Assembly: GCA_021208685.1 (NCBI GenBank)
Contig: JAJOJJ010000021.1
Coordinates: forward strand, 1-46,352
Direction of reading: 5' to 3'
From: Saccharospirillaceae bacterium
Lineage (GTDB): Bacteria > Pseudomonadota > Gammaproteobacteria > Pseudomonadales > Oceanobacteraceae
Length of the DNA stretch: 46,352 nucleotides
Positions 25,461-34,846 of the stretch are shown piece by piece (position 1 is the stretch's first letter; each line of letters starts with the position of its first letter). The notes under the pieces were generated by a model. It had not been told where the DNA came from and made no database searches. It saw only the letters and a program-made list of their open reading frames with translations. A program made the position numbers and the translations under genes.

Positions 25461-26114
25461 TCAGAACAGATCAATGGTGCCGGCATCGGAAACCGCCGGC
25501 TGAGATACCGACCTCTGATACGCTGCCTCACGAACAATAAGGGTATCATTCTGAAGCTGTTTAATACGGCGGACTTTAACCGAGCCGGTGTCAGGAAAAT
25601 AAAGCACCTTACGGGCAACAGCATCACCCACATCCGCAGCACACACTGTAATATTTTCATTCGCCAGATAACTGTATGCAAACAGAATATTCCGCTGGCC
25701 GATATCGCTCATTGAAGCAATCATCTGGCCACCACCAAACAGCTTAACCTCAAGATTTTCACGCCGTCCGCCACGTTTAAGAATTTCATTGATCAGATAT
25801 TCCATCGCCCAGTTACCATATCGTGATGCATGCGTTGAGGGATTGCTGCCCCAGACATCAGAAGAGTGATCTCCCTGTTCCGGCAACATAAAATGATTCA
25901 TTCCTCCAATGCCCTTAACACGGTCACGAATGCAGGCAGCAATGCACGAACCAAGTACCGTCACAATCATTTCGCCATGAGCAGAGACATAAAACTCACC
26001 GGGGAGAATTTTGGCAGCCCAGGTCTGATGAACATTATCCCAATAACGATTTACATGCTCAAAGCCAGCACTGACAGGGGGCTGAACTGAACGTCCGGGC
26101 TGAATTGTCGTCAT
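25461..26114 (-). CDS. cheD: Receptor glutamine deamidase CheD
   Basis: CheD deamidates glutamines in chemoreceptors and can be controlled by CheY-P. The 217-residue product has the catalytic Cys in VTVLGSCIAACIRD (Cys57), His in GGMNHFMLPEQ (His74), and the following conserved RYGNWAMEYLINEILKRGG and VKLFGGGQM segments. Its start overlaps the cheR stop (ATGA). The order cheR-cheD-cheB is the same as in the Pseudomonas che2 system. A short C-terminal tail ends in IDLF. Confidence 0.95.
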   Translation of the reverse strand: MTTIQPGRSVQPPVSAGFEHVNRYWDNVHQTWAAKILPGEFYVSAHGEMIVTVLGSCIAACIRDRVKGIGGMNHFMLPEQGDHSSDVWGSNPSTHASRYGNWAMEYLINEILKRGGRRENLEVKLFGGGQMIASMSDIGQRNILFAYSYLANENITVCAADVGDAVARKVLYFPDTGSVKVRRIKQLQNDTLIVREAAYQRSVSQPAVSDAGTIDLF

Positions 26115-26968
26115 TTTATTTTCCGGTAGATTGTATTACCCAGGGATTCAAACCGATCTGTCACTCCTGATAAATTTTCTGAATGCCCTATCATCAGATG
26201 CCCGCCAGCAGGCAGAAGATCTGCATACCGGTCAAAAAGGACACGCTGTGTATCTTTATTAAAATAAATAACCACATTTCTGCAAAAAATTATGTCAAAT
26301 GGTCCTTTTATCGGCCAGCTTTCAAGCAGATTAAGCCGCTTGAAATACACCAGATTCCGGATTTCATCTTTCACCTGAACAGATCGCTCATCACGGCTTT
26401 TAAGAAAGAAACGCTTAACCAGCGGCGGATATAAGCCTTCAACATCAGAGGCCGGATAAACTCCGGAGCGACCAGTATCCAGCACATTGGAATCGAGATC
26501 AGTAGCAAGAATTTTTATATCCCAATCCGATGGAAAACCAACCTGACGCAGAGTCATTGCGATTGAATAGGCTTCCTGACCAATTGAACAACCTGCAGAC
26601 CAGATACGCAGACGCTTCCTGTCTTTATTGGCAAATCTCAGTTGTGGAAACAATGTTTCTTTCAAAAAGCTGAAATGATGCTCTTCGCGGAAAAATGACG
26701 TCAGATTGGTCGTCAGCGAATTAATGAACTCGCTCGACTCCGCCTCCATATTATTTTCAAGGTAATCCAGATACTGGCGGAAATCAGAGAAACCATGCGC
26801 TCTGACCCGGCGGGCAATGCGGCTGTAAACCATATTCCGCTTATGATTTCCCAGAACAATGCCGGTCAGATTTCCGGCCAGATGGGCAATCTGGGCAAAA
26901 TCTTCGTCCGTCATCAGAAATTCACGGACTTCACCATCGCTTCCGGCCGCCGCCGTTGGAATTGTCAT
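26111..26968 (-). CDS. cheR: Chemotaxis methyltransferase CheR
   Basis: CheR methylates receptor glutamates with S-adenosylmethionine. The 285 residues include the N-terminal helical domain (AHLAGNLTGIVLGNHKRNMVYSRIARR). The catalytic domain has LTTNLTSFFREEHHF, the SAM-binding LRIWSAGCSIGQEAYSIAM, KILATDLDSNVL and FDIIFCRNVVIYFN. It is the only CheR in the window. The receptor encoded directly upstream ends in a CheR-tether-like pentapeptide, which suggests the two proteins work together. Confidence 0.96.
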   Translation of the reverse strand: MTIPTAAAGSDGEVREFLMTDEDFAQIAHLAGNLTGIVLGNHKRNMVYSRIARRVRAHGFSDFRQYLDYLENNMEAESSEFINSLTTNLTSFFREEHHFSFLKETLFPQLRFANKDRKRLRIWSAGCSIGQEAYSIAMTLRQVGFPSDWDIKILATDLDSNVLDTGRSGVYPASDVEGLYPPLVKRFFLKSRDERSVQVKDEIRNLVYFKRLNLLESWPIKGPFDIIFCRNVVIYFNKDTQRVLFDRYADLLPAGGHLMIGHSENLSGVTDRFESLGNTIYRKIK

Positions 26969-26979
26969 ATCCGCAGAAA

Positions 26980-29328
26980 TCAGAACTCAGCCCACTCAGC
27001 ATCATCGTCTTTCACCGACAAACCGCTGGTTCTCTGCCCAATGACGTGTCCGCTGCTTTTCATGGCAGACTTAGCCGCCGGCACAGAGGAGAGTGCAGGG
27101 GATGACTGGCGCTGATGCCCATCAACACTGAAAAACTCCATCATATGCAACATCGACTGTGCCTGTTCCGCCATGGCTTCACCGGCAGCCGATGCCTCTT
27201 CAACCAGCGCCGCATTCTGCTGGGTCATTTCATCCATCTGCGCGACTGCACTGTTAACCTGTTCAATACCCGACGACTGCTCTTTGGCTGCCGTGCTGAT
27301 TTCCTGAATCATCACAGACACGCGATCTACCGCCTGAATAATTTCGCTCAGTGTTTTTCCTGATTCGTTAACCAGCGATGTACCTGCGTCAACTTTATCA
27401 ACGCTGTCACGGATCAGATCTTTAATCTCTCTCGCTGCACCGGCAGAACGCTGGGCAAGATTACGGACTTCACCGGCAACGACAGCGAATCCACGTCCCT
27501 GCTCACCCGCTCTTGCCGCTTCAACAGCAGCATTCAGCGCAAGCAAGTTAGTCTGAAAAGCAATTTCATCGATGACACTGATAATGTCTGCAATTTTTTT
27601 GCTCGCTGCATTAATTTCGTCCATCGCGACAACCGCTTTACTCACCACCTCACCACCGAGCTGGGCTTTTTGCTTAGCCGAACTGGCAAGCTCATTCGCA
27701 TGCACTGAATTTTCGCTGGTTTGCTTAACAGCACTGGTCATTTCTTCCATGCTTGAAGCGGTTTCTTCAAGACTGGATGCCTGAGATTCTGTTCGCTTAC
27801 TCAGATCAGCATTACCCTGAGCAATTTCACTGGCACCGGTTGAAACCGTCGACGCGGCTTCGCGGATACGGGTAATAATATCCGTCAGACGGTCAACGGT
27901 GGCGTTAGCATCCTGTTTTAGTTTATCGAATGCGCCCTGGTACTCATCGTCTATTTTACGGGTCAGATTACCATGAGCCAGAGCGTCAAAGACCCGGATC
28001 GTATCGCTGATAACGCTGTCGGATATGGTCAATAATCGATTCAGACCTTCTCCCAGCTTGAGGAAGAAACCTGATTTTCCGTTCATCGCGATACGCCTTG
28101 ATAAATCACCAGCAGACGCAGCAGCAACAATCTGATCAATTTCCTGCTCAGCAGCGACTTCCTGTGTACGATCCTTCCATTCAACAATTGTGCCGATACG
28201 CTTACCATTCACATCAAACCAAGGCTGAGCCGTCAGTGAAAACGTAAGGTCTGAAACTGTGATTTCCGTTTTGAATGTGGATGACAATGATTCCAGAAGC
28301 TTTCTCTGATGAGCCGGACTTTTATGAAAAGTATCGATGTTGGTGCCAACCAGTGATGATGCATCAAATCCGCGAATAGCCTGACTGAGCTGGGATTGAT
28401 AAGAGGACATCATTGTTTTAACACTGTCATTCATGTATACGATATTAAAATCATTATCCGCCAGCATGACGTTGGCTTCACATAACGTCAGTGCACTGGC
28501 ACAGTTTGCACTGAACAGATTTTTCCGATCTGCCATCACTTGCGCAGTAATGTCTGATGCATATTTGACAACCTTGAAGGTTTTTCCATTCTCATCAAGG
28601 ATCGGATTGTAAGAAGCTTGCAGCCACAATTCGCTGCCATCCTTTCTCAGACGTTCGTAGGTACCGGCATCATACATACCGTTGCCAAGCTTCTCCCAGA
28701 ATGCCTTGTATTCCGGCCGTTCAGAGGCAGATGACGGTAAAAAAATCCGGTGGTGTCTGCCAACAATTTCGTCAAGACGATAGCCGGTTGCTGACAGGAA
28801 ATTATCGTTTGCAGTTAATATTTCACCCGTCGGAGTAAATTCAATAACCGCCTGACTTTTCCCGATGGCATCGATTTTTGCGCTCATTTCGCGCATGCTG
28901 TCAGCGTACTCTTTGGCGCTCTCTTTCTGTCTGGTTATATCGGAAGCATATTTTACAACTTTGTACGGCTTACCATTGCTATCCATCACCGGATTATATG
29001 AGGCCTGAATCCATATCGGTTTGCCGTCTTTACCAATACGCTGATACTCAGCCTGATGAAATTCTCCCCGTTTCAGGATACTCCAGAACTCCCGGTACTC
29101 ATTACTGTCACGATACCCAGCATCGACAAACATGCTGTGATGCTTGCCTTTTATTTCATCCAGGCGGTAACCGACAACACTCAGAAAGTTATCATTGGCA
29201 TCCTGAACAATCCCGTCCATCGAGAATTCAATTCTCGCCATACTCTTATCCAGAGAAGACTGAACAGCTTCAAGTTCTTTTTCCCGCTGACTGCGTCCAA
29301 AACTGATAAAACGGCTGAAAACGTTCAT
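26980..29328 (-). CDS. Soluble chemoreceptor with three PAS domains, HAMP and MCP signalling domain
   Basis: The 782-residue methyl-accepting protein has no membrane segment and so acts in the cytoplasm. PAS domains occupy about 25-137, 138-265 and a more divergent 270-400. A HAMP-like region spans about 400-490, and the signalling domain about 500-735 has the tip [38 protein letters not shown]. It ends in EWAEF, matching the x-W-x-x-F pentapeptide that tethers CheR in some receptors; Pseudomonas Aer2/McpB of the che2 system ends in a similar GWEEF. The first two PAS domains are clearly related to each other. The ATG at 29328 has a strong AGGAGAT site. Ligand (redox, oxygen or another) cannot be told by eye. 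Confidence 0.93.
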   Translation of the reverse strand: MNVFSRFISFGRSQREKELEAVQSSLDKSMARIEFSMDGIVQDANDNFLSVVGYRLDEIKGKHHSMFVDAGYRDSNEYREFWSILKRGEFHQAEYQRIGKDGKPIWIQASYNPVMDSNGKPYKVVKYASDITRQKESAKEYADSMREMSAKIDAIGKSQAVIEFTPTGEILTANDNFLSATGYRLDEIVGRHHRIFLPSSASERPEYKAFWEKLGNGMYDAGTYERLRKDGSELWLQASYNPILDENGKTFKVVKYASDITAQVMADRKNLFSANCASALTLCEANVMLADNDFNIVYMNDSVKTMMSSYQSQLSQAIRGFDASSLVGTNIDTFHKSPAHQRKLLESLSSTFKTEITVSDLTFSLTAQPWFDVNGKRIGTIVEWKDRTQEVAAEQEIDQIVAAASAGDLSRRIAMNGKSGFFLKLGEGLNRLLTISDSVISDTIRVFDALAHGNLTRKIDDEYQGAFDKLKQDANATVDRLTDIITRIREAASTVSTGASEIAQGNADLSKRTESQASSLEETASSMEEMTSAVKQTSENSVHANELASSAKQKAQLGGEVVSKAVVAMDEINAASKKIADIISVIDEIAFQTNLLALNAAVEAARAGEQGRGFAVVAGEVRNLAQRSAGAAREIKDLIRDSVDKVDAGTSLVNESGKTLSEIIQAVDRVSVMIQEISTAAKEQSSGIEQVNSAVAQMDEMTQQNAALVEEASAAGEAMAEQAQSMLHMMEFFSVDGHQRQSSPALSSVPAAKSAMKSSGHVIGQRTSGLSVKDDDAEWAEF

Positions 29329-29371
29329 AACTATCTCCTTTAAATGCAGACCTGAAACCGACGGGATGATT

Positions 29372-29884
29372 TCAATCTGCGATATGGCCAGTATTTTCAA
29401 GACTTCCTGATATGCTGAGAAGCTCGTTCACATCCAGAAGAATGACCATTTTTTCATTTACATTAACCAGACCTTTAATAAATCCGGAGTTTTTATCTTC
29501 TGTCAGTTCCGGTGGCTTTCGGGTTGACGAACCGGAAATGGTATACACATCAGAAACAGCATCCACGACAATTCCCATAACACGCTCGCCATGTTCACGT
29601 TCGATCTTAAGTATGATGACGACCGTAACCGGGCTGTACTCAACGCTGGACAAACCAAAGCGTATGCGCAAATCCATAATAGGGACAATGGTTCCGCGCA
29701 GATTGATGACTCCACGAATATAGTCAGGAGCATTAGGAATCAGTGTTGATTCTTCCCAGCCGCGAATTTCCTGAACAGCCAGAATATCAACACCATATTC
29801 TTCATCAGACATCATAAACGTCAGATACTGCTGTTCATCGGCATCGGCTGACTCATTTTTTCCTGTTATTGCTAGCGCTTCCAT
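29372..29884 (-). CDS. cheW: Chemotaxis adaptor CheW (F7-type operon)
   Basis: This is a single CheW domain of 170 residues with [21 protein letters not shown] near the N terminus, the signature [24 protein letters not shown] at about 50-73, and [12 protein letters not shown] near 100. It follows cheA by eight bases and precedes the receptor gene by 43. It is distinct from the CheW at 646-1128. Confidence 0.95.
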   Translation of the reverse strand: MEALAITGKNESADADEQQYLTFMMSDEEYGVDILAVQEIRGWEESTLIPNAPDYIRGVINLRGTIVPIMDLRIRFGLSSVEYSPVTVVIILKIEREHGERVMGIVVDAVSDVYTISGSSTRKPPELTEDKNSGFIKGLVNVNEKMVILLDVNELLSISGSLENTGHIAD

Positions 29885-29892
29885 AGAGTTCC

Positions 29893-32049
29893 CTATGCAG
29901 CCTGCTCTGAACGAGACTGCCCTTTTCCAGATTTTTCCAAGTTTTTACCGACATCGGACACATCGATGATCAGCGCCACCGTGCCATCACCAAGAATGGT
30001 CGCACCTGAAATCCCGGCAACCCGCTGGTAATTTTGTTCCAGACTTTTGATAACGACCTGTTGCTGACCGAGCAAGTCATCGACAACGATACCAACTTTC
30101 TCATTATCGCCTTCCACCACGACCAGCATCGGGTTTTCAAACTCTTCATCATTACTGCGGAGATTAAAGAATTCATCAAGACGAATAATCGGAATGTATT
30201 CATCACGCAGTTTCATAACATACTGACTGCCTGTTACATGGTTCAGCGAACGCTTCTGAAGCTGAATTGACTCAACAATTGAAACCAGCGGGAATATATA
30301 CGTCTCATTTTTTACTTTAACCAACTGACCATCAAGAATGGCCAGAGTAAGAGGCAGCCGGATAATAAATGTTGACCCTTTTCCGCGCACCGACTTCACT
30401 TCGATATTGCCATTTAATTCGGCAATATTACGCCGGACGACATCCATACCTACGCCACGCCCGGAGATATCGCTGACGACGTCAGCCGTTGAAAATCCGG
30501 GCAAAAATATCAGCTGATGTATTTCTTCGCTGCTCAGTTCCTGAGTTTCAGGAACCAGACCCTTTTGCCGGGCTTTATGCAGAATTCGTTCTTCATTGAG
30601 ACCGGCGCCGTCATCTTTCACTTCGATCACAATATTCCCGCCCTGATGATAGGCATTCAGGGTAATGGTGCCTTCCGCCGATTTTCCGCTGGCCAGACGT
30701 TGCTCCGTGGTTTCCAGTCCGTGATCCAGCGAATTCCGCACAAGGTGTACCAGCGGATCACCGATCTTTTCCATCACCGTTTTATCCAGCTCGGTATTCT
30801 CGCCAAGCATGACCAGATTGACCTGCTTTCCAAGCTGGCTGCCCAGATCACGCACCAGACGCGGAAAGCGGCTGAAGGCAAAACTGATGGGCATCATGCG
30901 GATTTTCATCACACTTTCCTGCAACTCGCGGGTATTCTGTTCCAGCTGGGTCAGACCTTCCTGTAACCGTATCAGACGGCTCATATCAAAATCCTGACCC
31001 AGTTCACCCAGCATCGACTGGGTAATAACCAACTCGCCTACCATGTTAATAAGGCTATCGACTTTATCGATGGAAACCCGGATTGAGGAGGGCTCGCTCG
31101 ACCTGGCCGTGCGCGCAGATACCGATGGTTTGCTCTTTTGAGCAGCGGCAATTTCAAGCGCTTCTGATATTTTTTCCGGAATCAGCGTGGCTGTTCGTCC
31201 GCTATCTATCTCTGCCGGAGGAATGCCGTTTTCACGCTCAGCGGCTGATTTCTGCTCCGCTCCGGTCCTGATTTCAGGTGTGTCATCATGCGTGTTTTTC
31301 AGGGGCGCAGCACACAGCGGCTGATAATCAATATGACAGTCGTCTGCTACCCATTCAAAGACGCTGGCGATGTCATCACGGCTGACGTTGCTACGGATTT
31401 CAAGAATCCAGCTGAGGTAGCAATTTTCGGGAGTCAGGCTGGTAAATTCCGGTAAATTGTCCGTAACCGGAATCACCGTCAGATAATCGGCACCCACCAG
31501 CTCCTGTAATTCCCGCAGCATACGGAATGGCTCATTGCCGGTTTGTAAAATATCTTCGGATGGATTGAAGATGATGCGCCAGCCGCTTTCAGTCACGTCA
31601 GCGGTTGTGGTGTTGCCGGTGTCTGAGGGTAAATCCTGTTCTGCTGAATCGGCAGCGGATGTGCCTTGAAGAATGTTTTCAAAACTGCCTTTTAGGGTGG
31701 CAGCTCTTTCCATGTCAGGTTCCGATCCGGCCTGAATACTGCTCAGCATGGCTCGCAGACAGTCAACGGATTGCAGAAATAAATCGATGTAGCTCCGTTG
31801 CATGGTGCGGGTGCCGCTGCGGATTTCATCAAGCAATGTTTCCAGAACGTGGGTAAATTCTGAAACCTGCATAAATCCAAAGGTACCTGCTCCACCTTTT
31901 ATTGAATGTGCGGCACGAAAAATGGTGTTAACACTTTCAGCATCGACTTCCTGCGGTTGCAGTTCAAGTAACTGGCTTTCCATCACATCCAGACCTTCAA
32001 AGCTTTCTTCGAAGAAAATCTGGTGAAACTGCGAAAGATCAATGCTCAT
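29893..32049 (-). CDS. cheA: Chemotaxis histidine kinase CheA (F7-type operon)
   Basis: This second CheA has 718 residues: Hpt domain with His48 in RAAHSIKGGAGTFGF, a middle region (about 145-275) that looks like a folded P2-type or accessory domain, the dimerisation domain (INMVGELVITQSML), the HATPase domain (HLVRNSLDHGLE, DDGAGL, GRGVGMDVV) and the CheW-like C-terminal domain. It lacks the E-F-E-x-L-L-D motifs seen in the other CheA, so it is unlikely to be placed by ParP in the same way. It lies four bases after cheY and eight before cheW. Confidence 0.96.
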   Translation of the reverse strand: MSIDLSQFHQIFFEESFEGLDVMESQLLELQPQEVDAESVNTIFRAAHSIKGGAGTFGFMQVSEFTHVLETLLDEIRSGTRTMQRSYIDLFLQSVDCLRAMLSSIQAGSEPDMERAATLKGSFENILQGTSAADSAEQDLPSDTGNTTTADVTESGWRIIFNPSEDILQTGNEPFRMLRELQELVGADYLTVIPVTDNLPEFTSLTPENCYLSWILEIRSNVSRDDIASVFEWVADDCHIDYQPLCAAPLKNTHDDTPEIRTGAEQKSAAERENGIPPAEIDSGRTATLIPEKISEALEIAAAQKSKPSVSARTARSSEPSSIRVSIDKVDSLINMVGELVITQSMLGELGQDFDMSRLIRLQEGLTQLEQNTRELQESVMKIRMMPISFAFSRFPRLVRDLGSQLGKQVNLVMLGENTELDKTVMEKIGDPLVHLVRNSLDHGLETTEQRLASGKSAEGTITLNAYHQGGNIVIEVKDDGAGLNEERILHKARQKGLVPETQELSSEEIHQLIFLPGFSTADVVSDISGRGVGMDVVRRNIAELNGNIEVKSVRGKGSTFIIRLPLTLAILDGQLVKVKNETYIFPLVSIVESIQLQKRSLNHVTGSQYVMKLRDEYIPIIRLDEFFNLRSNDEEFENPMLVVVEGDNEKVGIVVDDLLGQQQVVIKSLEQNYQRVAGISGATILGDGTVALIIDVSDVGKNLEKSGKGQSRSEQAA

Positions 32050-32053
32050 AAGG

Positions 32054-32416
32054 TTACCCCAGAACGCGTTTAATCGTACTCAGCAGCTGTTCCGGATTAA
32101 AAGGTTTTACAATCCACCCTGTTGCTCCGGCCTGCTTTCCCTGTGCTTTCACATCACCTGCCGATTCTGTCGTCAGCATAAGCACTGGCACAAACTTGTA
32201 ATCGGCCAGCTGACGTAATTCCTTAACCAATTCAATACCATTCATATTGGGCATGTTCACATCGGACAAAACCAAGTCGTATTTCTTCTTACTTGCCAGC
32301 TCCAGCGCCTGGACACCATCGTTCGCTTCCTGTACGTCATGACCAGCACCACGAAGCGTGAAGGACACCATTTGTCGCATGGATGCAGAGTCATCGACAG
32401 CTAGAATACTCGCCAT
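32054..32416 (-). CDS. cheY: Response regulator CheY (F7-type operon)
   Basis: This is a single receiver domain of 120 residues with AVDDSASMRQ, acceptor Asp52 in VLSDVNMPNMNG, Thr in VLMLTTESAGD and Lys in GWIVKPFNPEQ. It is first of the core kinase genes, four bases before cheA. The sequence is closer to CheY-type regulators paired with alternative chemosensory systems than to the motor CheY at 8908-9294, which carries the longer conserved N-terminal [14 protein letters not shown] block. Its output is therefore uncertain. Confidence 0.94.
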   Translation of the reverse strand: MASILAVDDSASMRQMVSFTLRGAGHDVQEANDGVQALELASKKKYDLVLSDVNMPNMNGIELVKELRQLADYKFVPVLMLTTESAGDVKAQGKQAGATGWIVKPFNPEQLLSTIKRVLG

Positions 32417-32467
32417 TTTTACAGCTCCTGTTGTTCAAAAATGTGTATCGGATATCCGGATGACGGT

Positions 32468-32749
32468 TCAGTCAGAAAGATTCAGTGCATCCGTCAAACC
32501 AAGGTAAGCAGAGACTTCTCTTACCGTGTCGCTGGCACTTTGCCAGTGAATTTTATGGCCGGTTTTTTCCAGTGTTTTTTGTAAGGTCAGCAATAATTGC
32601 AGGCCTGCGGTATCGCAATACTGCACCCGGTCGGCAATCAGGGTGATATCTCCTGCCGTCGCTAACGCCTGCTCGGCATTGGCATAGAGCATTTCGACAT
32701 GTTCAATACTGAGGCGCTCACCGCATTCGATCATGGCGTTATCCGTCAT
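32468..32749 (-). CDS. STAS-domain protein at the head of the F7-type operon
   Basis: This is a 93-residue STAS domain with the core RVQYCDTAGLQLLLTLQKTLEKTG. The usual D-S-[AS]-G phosphorylation motif reads D-T-A-G here, with Thr in place of Ser. Such small STAS proteins often precede F7-type che genes, but their role in chemotaxis is not well settled. It lies 51 bases ahead of cheY and is likely the first gene of the operon. An AGGGTTG ribosome-like site lies upstream. It is not the same protein as the HsbA-like STAS at 23909-24214. Confidence 0.88.
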   Translation of the reverse strand: MTDNAMIECGERLSIEHVEMLYANAEQALATAGDITLIADRVQYCDTAGLQLLLTLQKTLEKTGHKIHWQSASDTVREVSAYLGLTDALNLSD

Positions 32750-33056
32750 TGCACAACCCTGCTGAATATCTGATTACTAAGACTAGACGCTGATCACAAA
32801 GCTGCTAGTCCTCTGAAACATTCCGTGCTCTGGGGTATCGTCGCGCCCGCTGTGCCGGTGGAATAGTGTGTGCCGGAAAGCCGCCAGGATGGGTGCCCCT
32901 ATATTTTTGATGGTGCCAGACTGCAGACGGCACTCTTTTTAATCGGCACTCTTTGTGGAGTTAATCGTCATCTGCCGGGAAAATGCTGAGGGGAAACCGT
33001 AAAAAACAGGACTTTAGTATCAGAGATTTGTGATCCGCACTGCGGCAAGGATGATG
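32750..33056. other. 307-base intergenic region between fliJ and the inserted che operon
   Basis: No gene is seen here. The minus strand carries AAAGAGTGCCG twice (plus-strand copies 32928-32938 and 32944-32954). One copy is followed by ATTA, giving GCCGATTA (32940-32947 on the plus strand), seven of eight to the sigma-28 -10 element. However, no TAAAG lies at the right spacing. A TGGCACC element on the minus strand near 32915 lacks a -12 GC. No clear terminator for fliJ was found. The operon promoter probably lies here but I cannot fix it. Confidence 0.5.
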
Positions 33057-33512
33057 TCAGGGGCGGGAGTTGCGAAAAGCGGCACGATTGGCCCACTCAT
33101 CGGATTGTTTCTGCAGTTCTTTGTCGGCGAGCTGATCGTGTTCGTGATCCAGCCGGTCCATCAGTCCGGATAATGCTTTCACTTTACCGTGCTGCTCCAG
33201 ATACTGATTCCGCGCTGCCGCGACGCGCTCCTGCAAGAGTTTAATCTGTTCATTCTGGGTTTTCAGTGCGGCCTCTATCTGGCCAATAAAGCCCAGTGTG
33301 TTGTGCAAAAATCCTGAACTCAGCGGCTGACCACCGGGCACGGAAAGCTGCTGCTGATACTCGTTGGCATAGCTCTTCAGCTGTTCCCGCTGCGCGTCTT
33401 CCTGGTGAAGTTTCTGTTGCAGCCTGCCCCACTCCTGCAGTGCCTGCTGCTCGGCTTTTTCTGCCATATCCAGCAGAATCTGTAACCGCCGGGCGCGCGG
33501 ATGTCTTCTCAT
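33057..33512 (-). CDS. fliJ: Flagellar export chaperone FliJ
   Basis: FliJ is a small coiled-coil protein that escorts chaperone-substrate complexes and couples FliI to FlhA. The 151 residues are nearly all amphipathic helix rich in Gln, Lys and Glu, forming two antiparallel coiled-coil halves. The length is typical. The ATG overlaps the fliI stop by four bases. Sequence conservation in this family is low, so identity rests on length, composition and the fliI-fliJ order. Confidence 0.9.
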   Translation of the reverse strand: MRRHPRARRLQILLDMAEKAEQQALQEWGRLQQKLHQEDAQREQLKSYANEYQQQLSVPGGQPLSSGFLHNTLGFIGQIEAALKTQNEQIKLLQERVAAARNQYLEQHGKVKALSGLMDRLDHEHDQLADKELQKQSDEWANRAAFRNSRP

Positions 33513-34846
33513 GATTTAGCCTGAGGCGGAGAAGGGATGACATCGTTAAGTCGCTGCTCACTGGCGGCCATATCAGCTCCCTCGTGCAAGCCCTGACGCA
33601 ACATAGCTTTTATTTTCGGCAGGCGTTCAATGGCCACATCCAGCAGGTTATCGCTGCCCGGCTGATAGGCGCCAACACTGATCAGATCCTGATTCTGCCG
33701 GTAATGAGACATCAGTTGTTTGCATAACTGCGCTTTACGCAGCCATTGCTCGCTGACAATCTGCGGCATCACCCGGCTGACGGATGCTTCAACATCAATG
33801 GCCGGATAATGGCCTTCTTCCGCCAATTTACGCGACAGCACGATATGACCATCCAGAATCGCCCGGCTGGCATCCGCAATGGGGTCCTGCATGTCATCAC
33901 CTTCACTCAGCACGGTATAAAACGCGGTAATAGAGCCGCCGCCTTCCTGACCATTACCGGTACGTTCAACCAGCTTGGGTAATTTGTTAAACACCGAAGG
34001 CGGATAGCCCTTGGTCGCCGGCGGCTCTCCCACCGCCAGGGCAATTTCACGCTGCGCCTGAGCATAGCGGGTCAGTGAATCCATCAGGAGTAATACATTC
34101 TGCCCCTGATCACGGAAGTATTCGGCGATGGAGGTGCAGTATTGGGCAGCGCGGAGGCGCATTAAGGGTGAATCATCCGCGGGTGAGGCAACCACGACGG
34201 AGCGGTTCAGTCCTTCTTCGCCAAGAATTTCGTCAATAAATTCTTTGACTTCACGGCCACGCTCACCAATCAGCCCAACCACGATGATGTCGGCCCGGGT
34301 AAAACGCGTCATCATTCCCAGCAATACGCTCTTACCCACGCCGGAACCGGCAAACAGACCGATACGCTGACCACGGCCAACCGTCAGTAAGGCATTGATG
34401 GCACGGATACCAACATCCAGGGTTTCACGGATGGGGGCACGATGCAGCGGGTTGATCGGGCGTCCCTGCAGGTTGCCCTGATCAACGTCCTGCAGCGCCC
34501 CTTTCTGATCCAGTGGCCGTCCGGTGCCATCCAGCACCCGGCCAAGCAGGTTAAACCCCACCGGCACATCGGCAGCAACCGACAAGGGCCATACCCGCGC
34601 GCCTGCACGCAGACCATCGACCTGTTCTATCGGCATCAGGAAAATGCGCTCCCGGTCAAAGCCAACCACTTCGGCTTCGATGTCCTCAGCCTGCTGGCGC
34701 TCAACCATACAACGGTCGCCTACCCGGACATTCAGACCCACCGCTTCCAGCGTCAGGCCAACCATACGGATCAGACGTCCGGCGACTTTGGGGTGATACG
34801 GCTTATCCGGCAGCTGGATAAGCTGCCAACGCTCACTCAGGCTCAT
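33509..34846 (-). CDS. fliI: Flagellar export ATPase FliI
   Basis: FliI is the F1-like ATPase that powers flagellar export. The 445-residue product has the Walker A motif AGSGVGKS at about 166-173, [14 protein letters not shown] near 194, Walker B region [37 protein letters not shown] and the family C terminus. The ATG at 34846 overlaps the last 14 bases of fliH. A TTG at 34861 would add five residues, but I judge the ATG better. Confidence 0.96.
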   Translation of the reverse strand: MSLSERWQLIQLPDKPYHPKVAGRLIRMVGLTLEAVGLNVRVGDRCMVERQQAEDIEAEVVGFDRERIFLMPIEQVDGLRAGARVWPLSVAADVPVGFNLLGRVLDGTGRPLDQKGALQDVDQGNLQGRPINPLHRAPIRETLDVGIRAINALLTVGRGQRIGLFAGSGVGKSVLLGMMTRFTRADIIVVGLIGERGREVKEFIDEILGEEGLNRSVVVASPADDSPLMRLRAAQYCTSIAEYFRDQGQNVLLLMDSLTRYAQAQREIALAVGEPPATKGYPPSVFNKLPKLVERTGNGQEGGGSITAFYTVLSEGDDMQDPIADASRAILDGHIVLSRKLAEEGHYPAIDVEASVSRVMPQIVSEQWLRKAQLCKQLMSHYRQNQDLISVGAYQPGSDNLLDVAIERLPKIKAMLRQGLHEGADMAASEQRLNDVIPSPPQAKS

